NCBI GenBank assembly: GCA_964058805.1
Contig: CAXKVV010000186.1
Coordinates: 1 to 55,666 of the forward strand
Direction of reading: 5' to 3'
DNA: 55,666 bases
Origin: Schoenoplectus triqueter
Taxonomy: Eukaryota > Streptophyta > Magnoliopsida > Poales > Cyperaceae
A program made the position numbers and the translations under genes. Position 1 is the first letter of the stretch. Every line of letters starts with the position of its first letter. A model generated the notes under the pieces. It searched no databases. It worked only from the letters and a program-made list of their open reading frames with translations, and was not told the DNA's origin. Shown here piece after piece: positions 33,983 to 45,121 of this stretch.

Positions 33983-34331
33983 TGTTGGAATAATGGAAGG
34001 ACAAACAAATATACTAACAAATAATTTCTGCTAAAACACTCTTCTCAATTCATTGCATATTGAAAGCATACAATTGCATAATGTTTTATGATTTATATAG
34101 CATAAAACTTTCTTAAATTAACTCTACTACATTCCTAAAATATCATCCACTACTTTCTATAAATTACCCTACTAACTCCATTACTTTATAAATATAATTA
34201 CTACTAATTTTGACTCTTGTCTTTCCTAAAATAATCCTATAATCATTCTATCTTTGCTGAAATTAGTTTTACTAAAAATAATTTCCTAAATAAATATATT
34301 CTAAAAATATATTTTGAATCAATTCTCAACA
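33983..34331 (-). repeat. Copia 5' LTR (right copy)
   Basis: 349 bp, TG...CA, matching 30950-31298. On the minus strand it lies upstream of the primer-binding site. Confidence 0.95.
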
Positions 34332-34759
34332 CCACCGCCATAGAGAGCTATCGAAACAATTGTTCAAATCACAGATGAACACCAGGCCGCCTCTTTGCAG
34401 TTAGACATTACCTATGTCAACCGATCGACACTAGCAGGGGCTCACCATTTGGCAAATAGGGCGCATGCTATGGGACAACAGCGCCAAGGTACGTATCTGG
34501 AGGACATAATTCCGCTTGATCTGGAAAACCGGATTTTTGACCCAGGAATTTTCCGGAGACAACCATTGTGAAGATCACCAGTACATATTTTAGAACAGAC
34601 AGAGGCATGAAAAAAATTGCTTGTCTGTAGATTTGACGTTCTCAGTTAGTTCGTAGTGTAGATGTTGATTTCACCTAGGATAACTTACTTGGAACAGCAG
34701 TCATTGTACCAGCTTAAATTTTAATCAATGCATGCCTATGGGTTTATCATAAAAAAAAC
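34332..34759 (+). pseudogene. LINE segment 4: RNase H C-terminus, 3' UTR and A-tail
   Basis: Finishes the RNase H domain (RAIETIVQITDEHQAASLQL; VNRSTLAGAHHLANRAHAMG) and runs through a short 3' UTR to TTTATCATAAAAAAAA at 34742-34758, a plausible short LINE A-tail. One expected Trp codon before RAIET reads TAG. No target duplication could be checked because the 5' end is lost. Confidence 0.8.
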
Positions 34760-35029
34760 TTCTGAAAGTATAAAGCCACACGTGTCAATGTGTGTGCGCT
34801 CAAGGGAAACAAAGTGGTAAAAAGATAGGATAATGCACAATTGTTATTTAAATGAATCTTATTTGAGATAATTTTTAATTGGCAGCATAGATATATACCT
34901 GATTATTATTTTAATAGAAGGTGGTAGCCGTTCAAAAAAATAAGACTCAAGAAGATCTATTTATAAATTGCTCAAATTTATATATATACAACTATGAAAT
35001 ATATATATAGTGGATATATATATACCGTG

Positions 35030-35395
35030 AGTTTAACTCAAAAAGTATATCATATTATCTCCAAATTTGAAATTTTCACTCTCATTAAATTCTTCATATT
35101 GAAATCTTATGAGATACAAAAATTTGGGATGTTTCGAGTTTTATAAGTCACTCTTTTTAATTTTTGAAAATCATTTCTAAAAATAATAATAAAATATTTA
35201 ATGTTTGTATATTATTTTCAAAAATTGAAAAGAGAGATTTAGAAAATTCGAAATATCCTAAAATTTTGTATCCCACAAAATTTCAATATGAAAAATTTAA
35301 TGAAAGTGAAAAATCAAAATTTAGAGATGATTTGATATATTTTTTGAGTTAAGATCACGGAAGACATCTGTGAGTTTAAACTTACGGTATTTTTA
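35030..35395. mobile_element. Foldback MITE, copy of the family at 14411-14790
   Basis: Left arm TACCGTGAGTTTAACTCAAA and ATCTTATGAGATACAAAAAT. The right arm is complementary, ending TTACGGTATTTTTAC. (TA)n lies to the left and (TC)n(TA)n to the right (35396-35446), repeating the setting of the 14-kb copy. Confidence 0.8.
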
Positions 35396-35409
35396 CTCTC
35401 TCTCCCTCC

Positions 35410-35446
<37 letters not shown>
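35396..35446. repeat. (TC)n(TA)n microsatellite
   Basis: About ten TC (with CCC interruptions) and about ten TA units bordering the foldback MITE. Confidence 0.95.
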
Positions 35447-35664
35447 ACTCTCTGCACTCGGATTAGTTTTGAGGACTAAGATTTAAATTTCAATTTAAAT
35501 TTTATTATTAAAATTTTATTTTTTTCTTAAATTATACTAAGATAAACGTTGCTAGAAATGAAGGATACACTTTGGTGCAAGAATCTGGACAATTCCATTT
35601 GTATGGAATTTACCGGGAGTCTAATTGCAGCCTTTGTTTTCTCGCATTCCCACGGGAATGGTGT

Positions 35665-36142
35665 GTACTGGTCATAGGGCTGCAAACAAATTGAATTCGT
35701 TGAACTGACTAGAATTTGAGTTTGATTTAAAATTATTTCGAACTAAATCAAACTTAAATTAAATCGAATTTGAGCTAAATTGAACACTAAATGAAATCAA
35801 TTATTTTATTTTTATATTTATTTTCATATTATCATAAATACTTAGAGCTAAAATAATTAATATTTTATAAATTTTATATTAAAAGTTTAAAAAATGACTA
35901 ATATTTATTAATTTTATAATAAAATAATATATTATTACATATATTATTGATTAAATAGTTAAAAATATATGTAAAAAACTATATATCAACTATTACGAAT
36001 CGAACTCGAACTAATTAATTAAAAAAAATTTCGAATCGAACTGGCAAAAAAATCGAATCAAACGAACCGAACTCGAACTAAAATCGAATCAAACACCGAT
36101 CGAGTTACGAATTGTGATTTTTTCTTGCAGCTCTAGTACTGG
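35665..36142. mobile_element. hAT-like MITE with TAGGGCTGCAA ends
   Basis: Left end TAGGGCTGCAAACAA at 35675; the right end, complemented, reads TAGAGCTGCAAGAAA. GTACTGG flanks both sides (35665-35671 and 36136-36142). Internally, GAATCGAACTCGAAC-like motifs flank an AT-rich core. Non-coding. The 7-8 bp duplication suggests hAT. Confidence 0.6.
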
Positions 36143-36440
36143 ATGCAGGTGACAACAAGTAAAGAAAGTAAAATATGATGATGGTCAGCTACTTAAACTT
36201 TTATGGATAACTGTACATCGCTAAAATTTGATATGGTTGTCCAGATAGCACTTTTGTTATAAGTTTAGAAAGAAAATAATTACTCCAATGCTACTGCTCT
36301 CCATTCGCACATGTTCCATTTCGACGAAAAATTAGAAATTTTTCTCCATCGCTGAATTAGCGATGTCTAATCTTACGTGGCCTGCTTAGCATATTGTCTA
36401 AATTAGTATGCTAGTGTCTAGACACTTGGACGGAGAGAAC

Positions 36441-36873
36441 CATGAGGAGAATTGCATCAGCTGGGGGTATCTTGTCAAACATATCCCCACCAACCACATT
36501 GAAGGAATCACTTTTCAGAGCCTTCTCAATGACATGAGGCAGGTCAAACACGGAATCAGATCTGCTGTCGCGCGGCACGGTGCGACGCAGCATGTGGTAC
36601 GTTCGATCACTTCGAGATTCGTGCTAACTCGAATCTTAAAATATTAGCATGGATCCCGAAATAATCGAACGGACCACGTACTGCGCCGCACCGTGCCGCG
36701 CGACAGTGGATCCGGGTCCGGTCAAACACACTGCATTTTATCTTTGGAAAAGCATCGGCTATAATTTTCACTGTGTTGCCAGTGCCACCTCCCACATCCA
36801 CCAGCTGATTTATGCCATTGAATATTTGTGGACATTTTGTAACTATATCTTTAGCTATCTCTTGGCTTGCCAT
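36441..36873 (-). pseudogene. COMT-like O-methyltransferase fragment split by a MITE
   Basis: Minus strand. 36873-36730 encodes MASQEIAKDIVTKCPQIFNG, then LVDVGGGTGN, the SAM-binding motif I of plant small-molecule O-methyltransferases, and AFPKIKCSVFD. After the insertion, SVFDLPHVIEKALKSDSFNV and GGDMFDKIPPADAILLM follow (36551-36441). The sequence then leaves the family pattern at a possible GT donor where homologues continue 'K-WILHDW'. The upstream part is cut by the GGGTC-rich repeat (36887 on), and the C-terminal catalytic exon was not found. So only about 100 codons of a gene of roughly 360 remain. The parent enzyme would methylate phenolic hydroxyls with S-adenosylmethionine. Confidence 0.8.
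36542..36729. mobile_element. Mutator-like foldback MITE, 168 bp, with 10-bp target duplication
   Basis: The element spans 36552-36719. It is flanked by GGTCAAACAC (36542-36551 and 36720-36729), a perfect 10-bp duplication of the O-methyltransferase coding sequence. The ends pair: GATCTGCTGTCGCGCGGCAC on the left against GATCCACTGTCGCGCGGCAC (complement of the right), continuing through GTGCG and GTGGT.CGTTCGAT. A 9-10 bp duplication points to the Mutator superfamily. Confidence 0.9.
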
Positions 36874-36886
36874 TGTCTAGAGATTT

Positions 36887-37440
36887 AAAGACGGGACGGG
36901 ACGGTCTGGATAAAATCTCTCCGGGTCACGGGTGTGTGCGGGTCACGGATGGGGCAGGATAGATTTGAGCGGTTCAAAATTAGAAAATACTGACCCGACC
37001 CATGTTGGACCCCCGCGGATACGACCCTCACGGGTCAGGACGGGTGGGTGGAGCGGGTCGGTTTTTTTTTTTAATTTCACAAAAAAAACAAACAAACCGC
37101 CAAAAACTAGAAAAATTCCAAAAATTCCAGGAAATAAAAAAAACAGATTTTTTTTTAAAAAATAATAAAGTTAAAAAATTTAATCATAATATTTTATATA
37201 AATTTTTTAACTAAATTAATTTTATTAATTCTACTTGTTTATAAATAGAATAAAATTTGAAAAGATCCAAATAATTTTAAAAAATTCAGAAAAATATAAA
37301 AAAAAATATTCAAAGCCGAAAAAAGTATATCATAATTTTTAAAATAATTAATTTTAACTAATTTAGTTTTACATACTTAATTATTAAAAAAATTAAATAA
37401 TATTAAAAAATAAAAAATATTAAAATTTATAAATTCTAAG
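36887..37440. repeat. GGGTC-rich dispersed repeat, copy 2
   Basis: Second copy of the repeat at 1855-2520: GACGGGACGGGACGG, CGGGTCACGG, CACGGGTCAGGACGGGTGGG, then a long A/T tract (ATCATAATTTTTnAAATAAT is shared). Its left edge coincides with the break in the O-methyltransferase fragment, so it may have inserted there. Confidence 0.6.
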
Positions 37441-37695
37441 TTATAAAATATATTTTTATAATTATTTTAAACATTATTGTTGTAAACAATTCTCAAATAT
37501 ATATATAATTATATTTGTTAATTTGCAAAACAATCACATAAGAATTTGATAGTACTTAACATGCATTGTAGGAATAAAGCATAAACAGAAGAACATGCAT
37601 GAAGATCTCAAGAAAAAAGTTAGATTATATTTGTAATGAACAAAGGTAACCAAATTATTCTTGAGATTAAACTAGTAAAATGAAAGTGTGTGGCT

Positions 37696-38072
37696 CTAAC
37701 CGTTGTAACAATTAGTATAACCGTTGTGACGGATTAAATAAAATCAATATAAAATTTAGCCAAAACAATCAGAGGCAAAATAATCTCTATCCATTGTAAC
37801 AGATCCATTAACCGTTGTAATGAATCATCTTGAGAAAAAAAAAACGTATTGTGTTTTTTGACTACAACCGTTGCAATATATTCTTATATCCGTTATAACG
37901 GAATAAATTATTTTTATACAAAGGTTATTCAAAACTTACCAGAGGATCCTCCTTTCATAATCGTTGTAACGGATCTCACATCTGTTACAACGGATGTTAT
38001 CAAAAGAATTTCAAATTGTAATCAGTACACAATTGTTGCAACGGATCTCACATCTGTTGCAACGGACAATCA
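37696..38072. repeat. Cluster of CCGTTGTAACGG-type palindromes
   Basis: About ten degenerate copies of (A/T)CCGTT(G/A)(T/C)AACGG(A/T), among them the perfect palindrome TCCGTTATAACGGA (37889-37902) and pairs such as TCGTTGTAACGGATCTCACA followed by TCTGTTACAACGGATG. The same motif family marks the SIRE-like LTRs at 41.9 and 44.6 kb, so this is probably a relic of a related LTR. Confidence 0.6.
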
Positions 38073-38089
38073 CCTAGCACCTACAAGCA

Positions 38090-38830
38090 AAATACTAATG
38101 TACTATTTTAATAGATTGTGTTTTACCCATATGGTCATCTCTGATGTTTCCTTTTAGATGTCCCAAATCTGCTTCCCATCATGTGCTATCTGAAAGACAG
38201 TACTTGTACCAGTATCCTTGAACAATTTGCTCATTAAATAATAAAAGATATGTACATCATAAAAGAACGAGCTAGAAAAAAGATCGACCATAGAAAACTA
38301 GATAGCGAAGAGAAATAAAGCCTTGATATAAAATACAATTCAGTTGTCTTTCCTATTTATGCAAGTACAAAGTTTGCACTGCCCAGATATGTCCCCAAAT
38401 TTTGCTATCCGCTACGACTTACATGAAGACTCTTGAAGATTTTTCATTTCAATTGCTGCAGCCAATATGGAAATTGGAGGAAACAAAATTGAAATTTTCT
38501 TTCAAAATTTGCGGCTGCAATTAATAACAGCTGTTGCTTAGGTATGCAATTCAAAATTGTACAAAGAGAATATTGCAATCATCATGGTTGTAATTTAAAA
38601 TTTTATTATATTTGAAAAACACAAAAAATGAATATATAATAAATTTGCATTAACGTATCATTTTCCATCTGCACTTGTGTAGTAGCAAATAAATCAAAAT
38701 ATGATTTGAATGATACCCCTTAATGTGCTAATAATATCTTTAACGGACAACTCAATAAGATCGAACTGTATAGGGGTGACATTGATAATATTTACAAATC
38801 ATTCATAGTATTTATTCGGCTTCAAAAATA
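38090..38830. other. Intergenic DNA without recognised gene
   Basis: AT-rich. A 60-bp block at about 38430-38490 (TTGAAGATTTTTCATTTCAA, then TTGCTGCAGCCAATATGGAA) recurs at 54808-54860. Nothing else recognised. Confidence 0.5.
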
Positions 38831-38833
38831 GTA

Positions 38834-38871
<38 letters not shown>

Positions 38872-39264
38872 TGAGGCTATGGTGCTTTGCGAAGCACAAA
38901 ACCTCCCGTGCTTCGCATCCGTATCTCGAATTTGAAAGTTTATACGCTCGATCCAAACCGTTGAACATGATCTTCATATTGAAATATCTTTGGAGATCAA
39001 ATTTTATATTTTTTTGAATTTTTTGCTATTTTTTAAATGAGTATAAAATTTGCTGATCTAACGATTTCTGCACCATCCAAAACTAGCGATTTTGTACCCA
39101 TCTAAAAAATAGCAAAAAATTCAAAAAAAATATAAATTTTGATCTCCAAAGATAGTTCAATATGAAGATCATGTTCAACGGTTTGGATCGGGTGTATGAA
39201 CTTTCAAATTTGAGATACGGACGCGAAGCACGGGAGGTTTTGTGCTTCGCGAAGCACCATAGCC

Positions 39265-39267
<3 letters not shown>
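38872..39267. mobile_element. Foldback MITE, 396 bp, nearly perfect hairpin
   Basis: Ends TGAGGCTATGGTGCTTTGCG and the complement of the right end, TGAGGCTATGGTGCTTCGCG. Pairing continues with few mismatches through AAGCACAAAACCTCCCGTGC and TTGATCTCCAAAGAT. (TA)n(GA)n lies to the left, (TA)n to the right. It is the best preserved foldback element of the window, so probably young. Confidence 0.9.

Positions 39268-39268
<1 letters not shown>

Positions 39269-39321
<53 letters not shown>
39269..39321. repeat. (TA)n microsatellite between two MITEs
   Basis: About 25 TA units. It separates foldback elements that share the tip motif GGCTATGGTGCTTTGC. Confidence 0.95.
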
Positions 39322-39324
<3 letters not shown>

Positions 39325-39718
39325 GGCTATGGTGCTTTGCAAAGCACAAGAGTGTTGTGTGTTTTGCGCTCTATTATTAATTTTAAATCAGAAATGATCG
39401 ATCCAAACCGTTCAATCTAATCTCCATAAAAAAATCTATTAGTAAATCAAATTTTATATTTTTTGGAATTCATTTGCTATTTTTTGGATAGAGGGAAAAA
39501 AACCGTCATTTTTAGATGAACTAGAATTCTCAGATCAAGTCATTTTCTCCTCACCAAAAAAAATAGCAAAAATTCCAAAAAATATAAAATTTGTTATACT
39601 AATAGATTTTGATATGAAGATTAGATTAAACGGTTCGGATCAATTATTTCTAACTTGAAATTAAAAATATAACACAAAATACACAACGTCTCTGTACTTT
39701 ACAAAGTACCATAGTTAG
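39322..39718. mobile_element. Foldback MITE, about 397 bp
   Basis: Left tip TTAGGCTATGGTGCTTTGCA; the complement of the right tip is TAACTATGGTACTTTGTA. The arms pair through AATCTATTAGTAAATCAAAT / ACTAATAGATTTTG. It is closely related to its neighbour at the tip and core but distinct in mid-arm. A lone right arm of this family lies at 8822-8972. A (TC)n(TA)n run follows (39719-39764). Confidence 0.8.
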
Positions 39719-39766
39719 ACTCTCTCTCTCTTTCTCTCTTTCTCTCTCTCTCTATATATATATAGG

Positions 39767-40140
39767 GATTGGTTACGGTGATTCCATAAGCATTTCAAAA
39801 TAAAATTCTTACGGCTCGAATTTCAAAATTCTATGTTCCAAATTTTAATTTAAATATCTCAAAAGATTCTTCATATCATAATCTTATATATTATCAACTT
39901 TCATCAAATTTGAATTTACTTTACTATCCTTAATAATTTTGAAAAGATGACTCTAAAAATAATTAAAAATATCTATTTTTATATGTCAAATGTTTCTATT
40001 TTTAAAAAATCATTAAGTATAGTAAATGAATTCCAAACATAATTAATATTTGACGAAATTTGACCAAATTTGAAAACTTCATCCACTTTTCTTAATTGAT
40101 TTTTCAAACTGGTGAAACGTATGGATACGTACGAAGAATC
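39767..40140. mobile_element. Possible third foldback element in the 39-kb train
   Basis: TTTGAATTTACTTTACTATC (about 39920) is mirrored near 40005-40035 (AAGTATAGTAAATGAATTCC), giving an imperfect hairpin, and the left side abuts the (TC)n(TA)n run. The termini are not clear. Confidence 0.4.
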
Positions 40141-41657
40141 TTATCCACTCCCAACTGCTTATCAGTAGGCACATTCTTCAAGGATGTAGTTCGTGTTGGT
40201 ACAGGTGATTTCATAAAATAGTAAACCCCAAACCATTCAATTCAATTCCAATCCAATTAAAATGGATTATAATTAAGATTCCGATTATCACATCATTGCG
40301 ATATAATTTAAAAAAAACAATCGTATGTGTTATAACGAAGGTTATCCGAAATATCATACATAAATAATATCAATATTTTTAGCTAAATATTCAAAGAGTA
40401 ATAAATAACAAAAAAATAATTAACGGATAATATTGACATTGAACAAATATAATTTTTAAACTACTATTTAAAATATCTTTAATATAATAAATTACTAATT
40501 AAATAATACATATCATTTTCTATCAAACACATTCCAATATTAACGAGTCCATGATGAATTAATTAAAATATTAAATTTTGGATTAGATTAAGTCTCAAAA
40601 TAAAGATTTTAGGTTAATTTAGTTTAAATTAGATTTAAATTACTTAAGTTTAAGATATTGTCTAGTTTTCAATGTTATTCCAGGTAAAGAAGATAACCTA
40701 AAAAAAACAAAAGAAATATGCAAGTTGTGGTCAAATCAGAACGCTAATAACAAGGAAGAAAGGAATTTTGATCCAAAATTTATATGGAATGATTAAGATT
40801 ATATATCAATATTATAGATCGTATTCTTAACTTTCTAATACATTTTGAATCACCTGAATCAGAGTTCAGATGAATAAATTATGACCATTTAAAATTTATT
40901 GTAAACAAATATACGATAGCGTGCAATAGCGGTTCGCTATGCCGCTATAGTGCAAATAACACATATAGCGCAGTGTAAGTGTATAGCATGACATTTGAGT
41001 TCCGAAAATGCTATAGCGCACTATTTAGAACACCGTTTATAACACATGAAAAGGAAAAAACAAACTTTTAAACTGACAATTAGAAAGTACAAAAAACGAT
41101 TTAGAGTTACATATAAATATTTAGAAAAAATGTTATCAAAAATTATATAATTTGCAAAAGGTCAACAAATAATAATAATAAAATTGAGGAATTTATAATT
41201 CGACGAATAGTTGAGACGAGAGAAAGCCAAGGTGCTTTAGTTTCCTTATGAACAATCTTATATTCTTCTCTTCGATTTCCTTGTATCCATTCTTTTAATC
41301 TTTTTTTTTTTGCCATATCATTTCCCAAATGCTTCAATATCTAGTTACCAGCTATGTTTTCTCATATCTGTATCTCGGACAAAATTGGAAGTGGGGAAAA
41401 ATTAAAATCAGGAAGGAATTGAGCAATAAATGCAAATCATGACCAAACAATGACAAAGGATGACATTTCAAAACGCAAGGAAAATTGTCACGGTGGATGC
41501 ATCCAAGGCGAGCCATTTTTTTCCAACAACTGCCTTCTTTGGAGAAATTATCAAGTTAAATGAAAATTGTGATTAATTAGTCCAAGAGTTAAGCGAGCAA
41601 TTTTGTTTACTAAAATAATATATTATTGCACACTTTATCTCAATCATTAGTTGAATG
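40141..41657. other. AT-rich spacer with one palindrome-rich block
   Basis: No gene. At about 40915-41030, imperfect palindromes of CGCTATAGCGC type cluster (AGCGGTTCGCTATGCCGCTA; GCTATAGCGCACTA). The rest is A/T-rich and unrecognised. Confidence 0.5.
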
Positions 41658-42614
41658 TGTTGCACTGAACATTTTTTTTATTTGTCGATTTGCAAAATAA
41701 CCTTTAATTTTATAATTTATCTTGTTTGAATTTTGTATAGGGGTTAAAATACAAATGAATTAGTGTATAAGAACCAAAACTAATGATAGGATACAAGAGC
41801 TTAATCAAGACTACATTAGGCTTAGGTTTAGTTAGACTCAAACTGAGTTGAATTGGTTAAGATAAATTGAGCTTAAATAACAAAGAAAAAATATTTCTGC
41901 CTAGTAAATCGTTATAACGGTTCATCTCAATACTTAAAAATATTCTAAGTAGAAAAGTTCTCAAAGAAGTCAGAGTGTATCGTTGTATAACGATATGTCA
42001 AGCGTTGTAACATTTTATGAAACATATAACGTTTCAGTGAATCGTTATAACGATTCAGCTCAATCAGATACAAAGGTTATTCTTTCTAAGCCGTTATAAC
42101 GATTCCAAAATTGTTATAACGGTTCATGCCGAAAATAGTTTCTTTAGCTGTTTCAGAAGATCTATTTTAAAAGGATCACCTCTCTCACTAATAATTATCT
42201 GATCCATCTAGCTAAATCATTTTTCAGAGAGTTTACTAGCAAAATACAAAGTGAGAGAAATAAGTCAAGAGATAGAAACACTTAATTAGTCAAATCTTTG
42301 TTTAAGCTCAATATAGCTTCTCTCTATTCTTCTAACTTGATCACTTGAGATCTAATCTCCTTGTAAACTTTTCTTGAACTGTAGTGCTCACCTTTTTTTA
42401 GTGTGTTCTCACTCATCTTTTATTTTGAGTGTCTTATCACTCACTTTTTTTAGTGTGTTGTTACTCTTGTTATCGATAGACTTGACAGATTATTTTTATG
42501 TAAGGGATCAAGTTCTACAAGTGTAAAATTATTTTTTAGTGTTTCGACTCAACCTCAATTGTTAAAGGTTGGGAGTCCCGAAGACGTAGGCATTTTAATC
42601 CGAACTCTGTTATA
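41658..42614 (+). repeat. 5' LTR of the SIRE-like Copia element
   Basis: Begins TGTTGCACTGAACAT and aligns with 44309-45121 and 53070 on. It includes AATCGTTATAACGATT (42040-42055), a perfect palindrome, with related copies at 41908, 41968, 42090 and 42108. It ends near ATTTTAATCCGAACTCTGTT, after which the copies diverge. Confidence 0.8.
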
Positions 42615-42694
42615 TGAATGATCAAATCATCACAAATATGTTTGAAATAATGCTCAATCTAAAGTAGCACAATAAAGAGCGAGATGAGAAATGA

Positions 42695-44100
42695 ATGATG
42701 TGCATATGCTTCTCATGCCATAAGAAATATCACACAACACACGATTATTCTTTGGTCTTCTCACATAAGAAGAAGCAAAACATTGAGATAATTGATGTTA
42801 TACTAGCCATAAGCATCCATGTTGAGAGAAAGAATGATGAAAGAAATTCACTCAACATTTCCATAATTATGAAAGTAGATGATAGTTCATCCGTGGTAGA
42901 TGTTGATGAGTTTGTAGCAAGAAATAACATAACCGACTTGTGCACATTGGAGATCATACACGACATTATCACATCTAAGAATATGAAGATTGACTCATTT
43001 GCACCTAAGATATAATTTTCTCAAGAATTTTAATTGCAGAATCAAGTAGTACATTGCACTACATCCACTTGGGATGATAATGATGATGATCCTATTGAGA
43101 ATGATGAATTTTGTGTTGAAAATTTAAATAATTTGGATAATGAGGCTAAAATTAATTTTTTTATCTAATTTAGAGAGTCATATTCATGATTTATCTTCTC
43201 AAAAAGAAATAATTCAGAGACTTGAAAATAAAATTTTAGAGTTTGAATTAAAGATTCAATCTTATGAGTCTAAATTCTAAAATCTGAAAAAAAAATTGTC
43301 AAATGCACTTAGGTGAAGTTGCAACATTAAAAGTGAAAGTGTAAATTTTAAAAACTGAAAATAGAGCACAAAAGTCCTCATGTACTTCAACAAACATCAC
43401 TTCAATGGATTTAAACAAGGTTGTAGGTCAAATGTCTAGCAACAAGTCGGGTCTTTGATATAAGAAATCATCTAAAACTTCAAATTACCCTAAATCAAAA
43501 AGGAAATATGGTCAATGGTCGAATATAAAAATTATGAAATCTAATAATGCTAAATCTTTAATAAGAAATACAATTATGCATTTCAATATAAGCAATTTGA
43601 TAAAAAAAATTAACAAAGAACAAAAAAAATTTAAAGCAATAATGCAACATTTTTTAATCCCAATTGGTTAAACAAATTATATATTTGAAAGACCCAATGG
43701 ATGGTTTTATGATTTTAAAAATAAAAATAGTTTTGAAACCAAAACTCAAAGATATAAGCATAAATGAGTTGTTTCTCAAAAATATAAAAATATTTCTACA
43801 GAAAACCTAAAATTTAAACTCAAGGATTAAAAGAAAATTACCAAAATATTTTTGTTAAAGGTAGTAAGAAGTCTCCAACATGTTTATTTTATAATTATTA
43901 TTTTCATATTGATCATATCTCACTTGATTGAAAAATTAGAAAGAAAAATAACATTATAAATGTTATTTGGGTTTCTAAGATTAAAAATTAGATATCTCAA
44001 TGTTTAATTTTTTCCCTTCAAACTATATATGCCACATACTTAGGGGGATTTATCTAATTTTTTTTGAATGAATTATATTTTTTGTTTTGTTTTATTTTTA
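42695..44100 (+). pseudogene. SIRE-type gag remnant
   Basis: Readable pieces: MMCICFSCHKKYHTTHDYSL (a decayed zinc knuckle near 42700), an acidic region, then after frameshifts a coiled coil (SHIHDLSSQKEIIQRLENKI, about 43180), SSNKSG.GYKKSSKTSNYPK (about 43440), and a second decayed knuckle near 43870-43930, followed by WVSKIKN. This order of knuckle, coiled coil and 'GLGY'-like linker is that of SIRE/Maximus gag. Many stops; no function remains. Confidence 0.55.
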
Positions 44101-44308
44101 AAAGTATTTTAAATTATGTATCTTATGCACGGTGCATACATTAAGGGGGGGAATCAATTTAGGAGGAGCGAAATTGAAATAAATTCTTTATTCTCATTTT
44201 TTTTGTCCGATTTCTAAAAAGAGGAAGAAGTTTTTAGGTGAAATCCATATATCATATGTTATATCTATACACCCATGTATGTTTTGCCAATCGATAAAAG
44301 GGAAAGAT

Positions 44309-45121
44309 TGTTGCACTAAACATCTTCTTTGATTTGTCGATTTGCAAAACAATCTTGAATTTTATAATTTGTCTTGTTTGAGTTTTGTGCAGGGGTTAAT
44401 ATGCAAATTGATTAGCGTAAAAGAACCAAAACCAATGATGAGATACAAGAGCTTAATCAAGACTACATTAGGCTTAGGTTTAGTTAGACTCAAACTGGGT
44501 TGAATTGGTTAAGATAAATTAAACTTAAACAACAAAAAAAAATGTTTATACTCAGTAAATCGTTATAACGGTTCATCTCAATACTCAAAAATATTTTAAG
44601 GCAGAAAAATTCTCAAAGAAGTCAGAGCGTATCGTTGTGTAATGATTTGTGAAGCGCTGTAACGTTTTATAAAATGTATGACGTTTCAGTGAATCGTTAT
44701 AATGATTCAGCTCAATCAGATCCAACGACTATTATTTCTAAGCCGTTATAACGATTCCCAAATTTTTATAACTGTTCATGCCGAAAATAGTTTCTTCAGC
44801 TTTTTCAGAAAATCTATTTTAAAAGGATCGTATCTCTCACTGATAATTATCTGATCCATCTAGATAAATCATTTTTCAAGAGAGTTTACTAGCCAAATAC
44901 AAAGTGAGAGAGATAAGCTAAGAGATAGAAATTCTCAATTAGTCAAATCCTTATTTAAGGTCAATCTAACTTCTATCTATTCTCCTAACTAGATCCTTTA
45001 TGATCTACTCTCATTGTAAACCTTTCTTGAGATGTAGTACTCATATTTCTTAACCTGTAGTGCTCACCTTTTCTTGAGTGTACGTTGTCACTCTTATTAC
45101 CGATAGGTTTGGCAACCCATT
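44309..45121 (+). repeat. 3' LTR of the SIRE-like element, left part
   Basis: Matches the 5' LTR up to GATAGGTTTGGCAACCCATT. It carries AATCGTTATAACGGTTCA near 44557. The last five bases, CCATT (45117-45121), are the target duplication of the large insertion that follows. Confidence 0.8.

Larger units (their letters stand above)
30950..34331 (-). mobile_element. Internally deleted Ty1/Copia LTR retrotransposon
   Basis: LTRs of 349 bp at 30950-31298 and 33983-34331 start TGTTGG and end CAACA. By hand alignment they differ at about two dozen positions (near 6-7 %). The flanks are CCATT and CCACC, a decayed 5-bp duplication whose removal restores the LINE frame (GDP-L-P, then RAIETIVQITDE). On the minus strand gag, protease and integrase remain, but reverse transcriptase and RNase H are gone. 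The length is 3382 bp, against roughly 5 kb for complete Copia elements. Confidence 0.95.

Noticed and set aside
36932..37214. Open frames of 70-77 codons in the GGGTC-rich repeat
   Set aside because: Composition follows the repeat (Gly/Pro/Arg, then Lys runs from poly-A), and the other copy does not keep the frame.
39083..39380. Open frames on both strands rich in Ile-Tyr repeats
   Set aside because: They are translations of the (TA)n microsatellite and the arms of the foldback MITEs.
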